DNA from: JAUIIK01 sp963709995
GTDB lineage: Bacteria; Chloroflexota; Chloroflexia; Thermomicrobiales; CFX8
Assembly (NCBI GenBank): GCA_963709995.1
Contig: CAVPYN010000003.1
Coordinates: 83,999 to 147,998 of the forward strand
Reading direction: 5' to 3'
DNA length: 64,000 nt
Shown: piece after piece, positions 62,914 to 64,000 of the stretch
Position numbering within the stretch: the stretch's first letter is position 1
Layout: the number at the start of each line of letters is the position of its first letter
Made by a program: the position numbers and the translations under genes
Notes under the pieces: model-generated
Told to the model about the DNA's origin: nothing
Database searches by the model: none
What the model saw: the letters and a program-made list of their open reading frames with translations, nothing else

Positions 62914-63747
62914 ATGGTCTTACTTGTAAAACTCGGCGGAAGCGCCGGGATCGACAACAGTCTTGCGGTCAATGACTTGGCCCAGATGTGGCCCGACCAG
63001 AGGATCGTGATGGTCCATGGCGCCAATGCCGAGCTGGATGCCTACATCCGCAGTCAGGGACGCGAGCCTGCTCACGTGACCTCGGCGCGGGGACAGGTCA
63101 GTCGTTACACCGACGAGCAGACGATGAGCGACATGATGGCGATCTATGCTGGCCAGATGAACAAGAGGATCGTCGAGATGTTCCAGCGACGGGGCGTCAA
63201 CGCCGTCGGAATCAGCGCGATGGATGGTGGTATCGCCCGTGGACGCAGGCAGGACACGATCCGGATCGTCGAGGACGGCAAACCGAGAGTGTTGCGCGGC
63301 GATCATGCCGGCAGTATCGAGGAAATTGACATAACGCTGCTCAACTTGCTCCTCGACAACGGTTACCTGCCAGTGCTGACTCCCCCGGCTGTCAGCAACG
63401 AAGGAGTGGCGATCAATGTCGATGGCGACAAGCTAGCGCTTGAACTGGCAACTGCGCTCGGGGCCGAGGCGCTAGTCTTTCTATCCAATACCGGAGGTTT
63501 GTTGCGTGACGTCGATGATCCCGAATCATTGATTGGTCATATCAACGCATCCGACGATGCCGATGTCGCCGCTGCGGTCGAGGCTGCAGGCGGCCGAATG
63601 AAGAAGAAGGTCGAAGCCGGGGTTGGAGCGGTGCGGGCCGGGATTGGCACGGTCGTCTTCGCCGATGCCAGGGTCGAGCGACCGGTAAGCAGGGCGCTTG
63701 CCGGAGAGGGCACGGTCCTGACGGCCGGCGTCTTGCAGGAGGTCTAG
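62914..63747 (+). CDS. lysZ: LysW-aminoadipate/glutamate kinase
   Basis: This protein of 277 residues belongs to the amino-acid kinase (ArgB/LysZ) family. It has LLVKLGGSAGIDN (phosphate-binding KLGGS), VMVHGANAELDAY, the LysZ-type TDEQTMSDMMAIYAGQMNKR and INVDGDKLALELATALG. It phosphorylates the side-chain carboxyl of aminoadipate or glutamate bound on LysW. GTGAAGGAA within the repeat provides the ribosome-binding site for ATG 62914; the longer frame upstream does not resemble the family. lysJ starts at the base after its stop. Confidence 0.92.
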   Translation: MVLLVKLGGSAGIDNSLAVNDLAQMWPDQRIVMVHGANAELDAYIRSQGREPAHVTSARGQVSRYTDEQTMSDMMAIYAGQMNKRIVEMFQRRGVNAVGISAMDGGIARGRRQDTIRIVEDGKPRVLRGDHAGSIEEIDITLLNLLLDNGYLPVLTPPAVSNEGVAINVDGDKLALELATALGAEALVFLSNTGGLLRDVDDPESLIGHINASDDADVAAAVEAAGGRMKKKVEAGVGAVRAGIGTVVFADARVERPVSRALAGEGTVLTAGVLQEV

Positions 63748-64000
63748 ATGACGGGCACAACGATGTCGAACGAGACGATTACCGCGATTGACAGGGATCT
63801 CCAGCCAGCAATGTACGCCAAGCGAGGTGTTGCGCTGGTTCGGGGTGAAGGATCGCTGCTCTGGGACGCCGATGGCAACGAATACATCGATGTGATGAGC
63901 AACTACGGCGTTAATATACTCGGTCATGCCCACCCGGCGATCACTGCAGCGATTTCATGCCAGGCTGGCACGTTGATCAACGTCCACCAGTCATTTTCCA
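63748..64000 (+). CDS. lysJ: LysW-aminoadipate semialdehyde/acetylornithine aminotransferase (3' partial)
   Basis: The first 84 residues of a class III PLP aminotransferase are visible: PAMYAKRGVALVRGEGSLLW, DADGNEYIDVMSNYGVNILG and HAHPAITAAI, the ArgD/LysJ N-terminus. The rest, including the PLP-binding Lys, lies beyond the window. It converts the LysW-bound semialdehyde to the amine. GCAGGAGGTCTAG gives a strong ribosome-binding site and the gene begins directly after the lysZ stop. Confidence 0.92.
   Translation, partial: MTGTTMSNETITAIDRDLQPAMYAKRGVALVRGEGSLLWDADGNEYIDVMSNYGVNILGHAHPAITAAISCQAGTLINVHQSFS

Noticed and set aside
1..64000. CRISPR arrays, tRNA or rRNA genes, complete insertion sequences
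   Set aside because: I looked for regular direct repeats, cloverleaf-like segments and transposase motifs such as DDE cores and found none I could support by eye.

Overview
This 64 kb window is high-GC bacterial DNA with many one-domain, soil-type accessory genes: DinB, AHSA1/SRPBCC, ArsR, HxlR, VOC, GNAT, alpha/beta hydrolases and LuxR proteins with TPR regions. It ends in a lysine/arginine cluster built on the carrier protein LysW, led by a T-box element. LysW pathways occur in Thermus/Deinococcus, archaea and some Chloroflexota. Together with the NarL-type kinase and the BNR/MoaD pair, this points to Chloroflexota, probably near Thermomicrobia (Sphaerobacter/Nitrolancea-like). That assignment is inference. 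I recognised no rRNA, tRNA, CRISPR array or complete insertion sequence.

Layout: 0-9 kb holds a LuxR regulator cut by the window edge, a small anchored repeat protein, an EEP-family protein, a frameshifted enoyl-CoA hydratase, an RRM RNA-binding protein, a fatty-acid desaturase, a YihY membrane protein, a phosphotransferase and an SDR oxidoreductase. 9-16 kb (minus strand) holds a methyltransferase, a LuxR/TPR regulator and a MacB/FtsX-type ABC exporter. 15.8-26.4 kb is a run of small enzymes and regulators, including a badly decayed stretch (19.7-21.3 kb). 26.5-33 kb has acetyltransferases, a second phosphotransferase, a methyltransferase, a hydrolase and an MFS exporter. 33-44 kb is membrane and signalling: a histidine kinase/response regulator pair beside related small membrane proteins, an ECF sigma factor with a fused anti-sigma/membrane protein, a Cu-Zn superoxide dismutase and a periplasmic-binding-fold protein. 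44-53.5 kb is mosaic: enoyl-CoA hydratase, truncated acyl-CoA synthetase, TOPRIM protein, ArsR/SRPBCC pair, SagB-type nitroreductase plus two detached remnants of its 3' end, a secreted M28 peptidase and a lipoprotein.

54.1-64 kb is the best-organised part: argG, argH, lysW (53 aa), a LysX paralogue without its catalytic residues, lysK, a LysX/ArgX-type ligase, a T-box leader whose specifier reads AAG (Lys), lysX, lysY/argC, lysZ/argB and lysJ/argD (cut by the edge). LysW carries glutamate (to ornithine/arginine) or alpha-aminoadipate (to lysine). The position of the T-box suggests that lysX and the genes after it answer to lysine-tRNA charging, whereas the upstream block does not.

About one gene in four carries single-base indels or in-frame stops, including argG and lysY, whose function should be essential for this pathway. 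Most are therefore likely to be consensus errors in the sequence, but the 19.7-21.3 kb stretch and the detached 3' ends look like real decay. Predicted functions across such breaks were read by joining frames.
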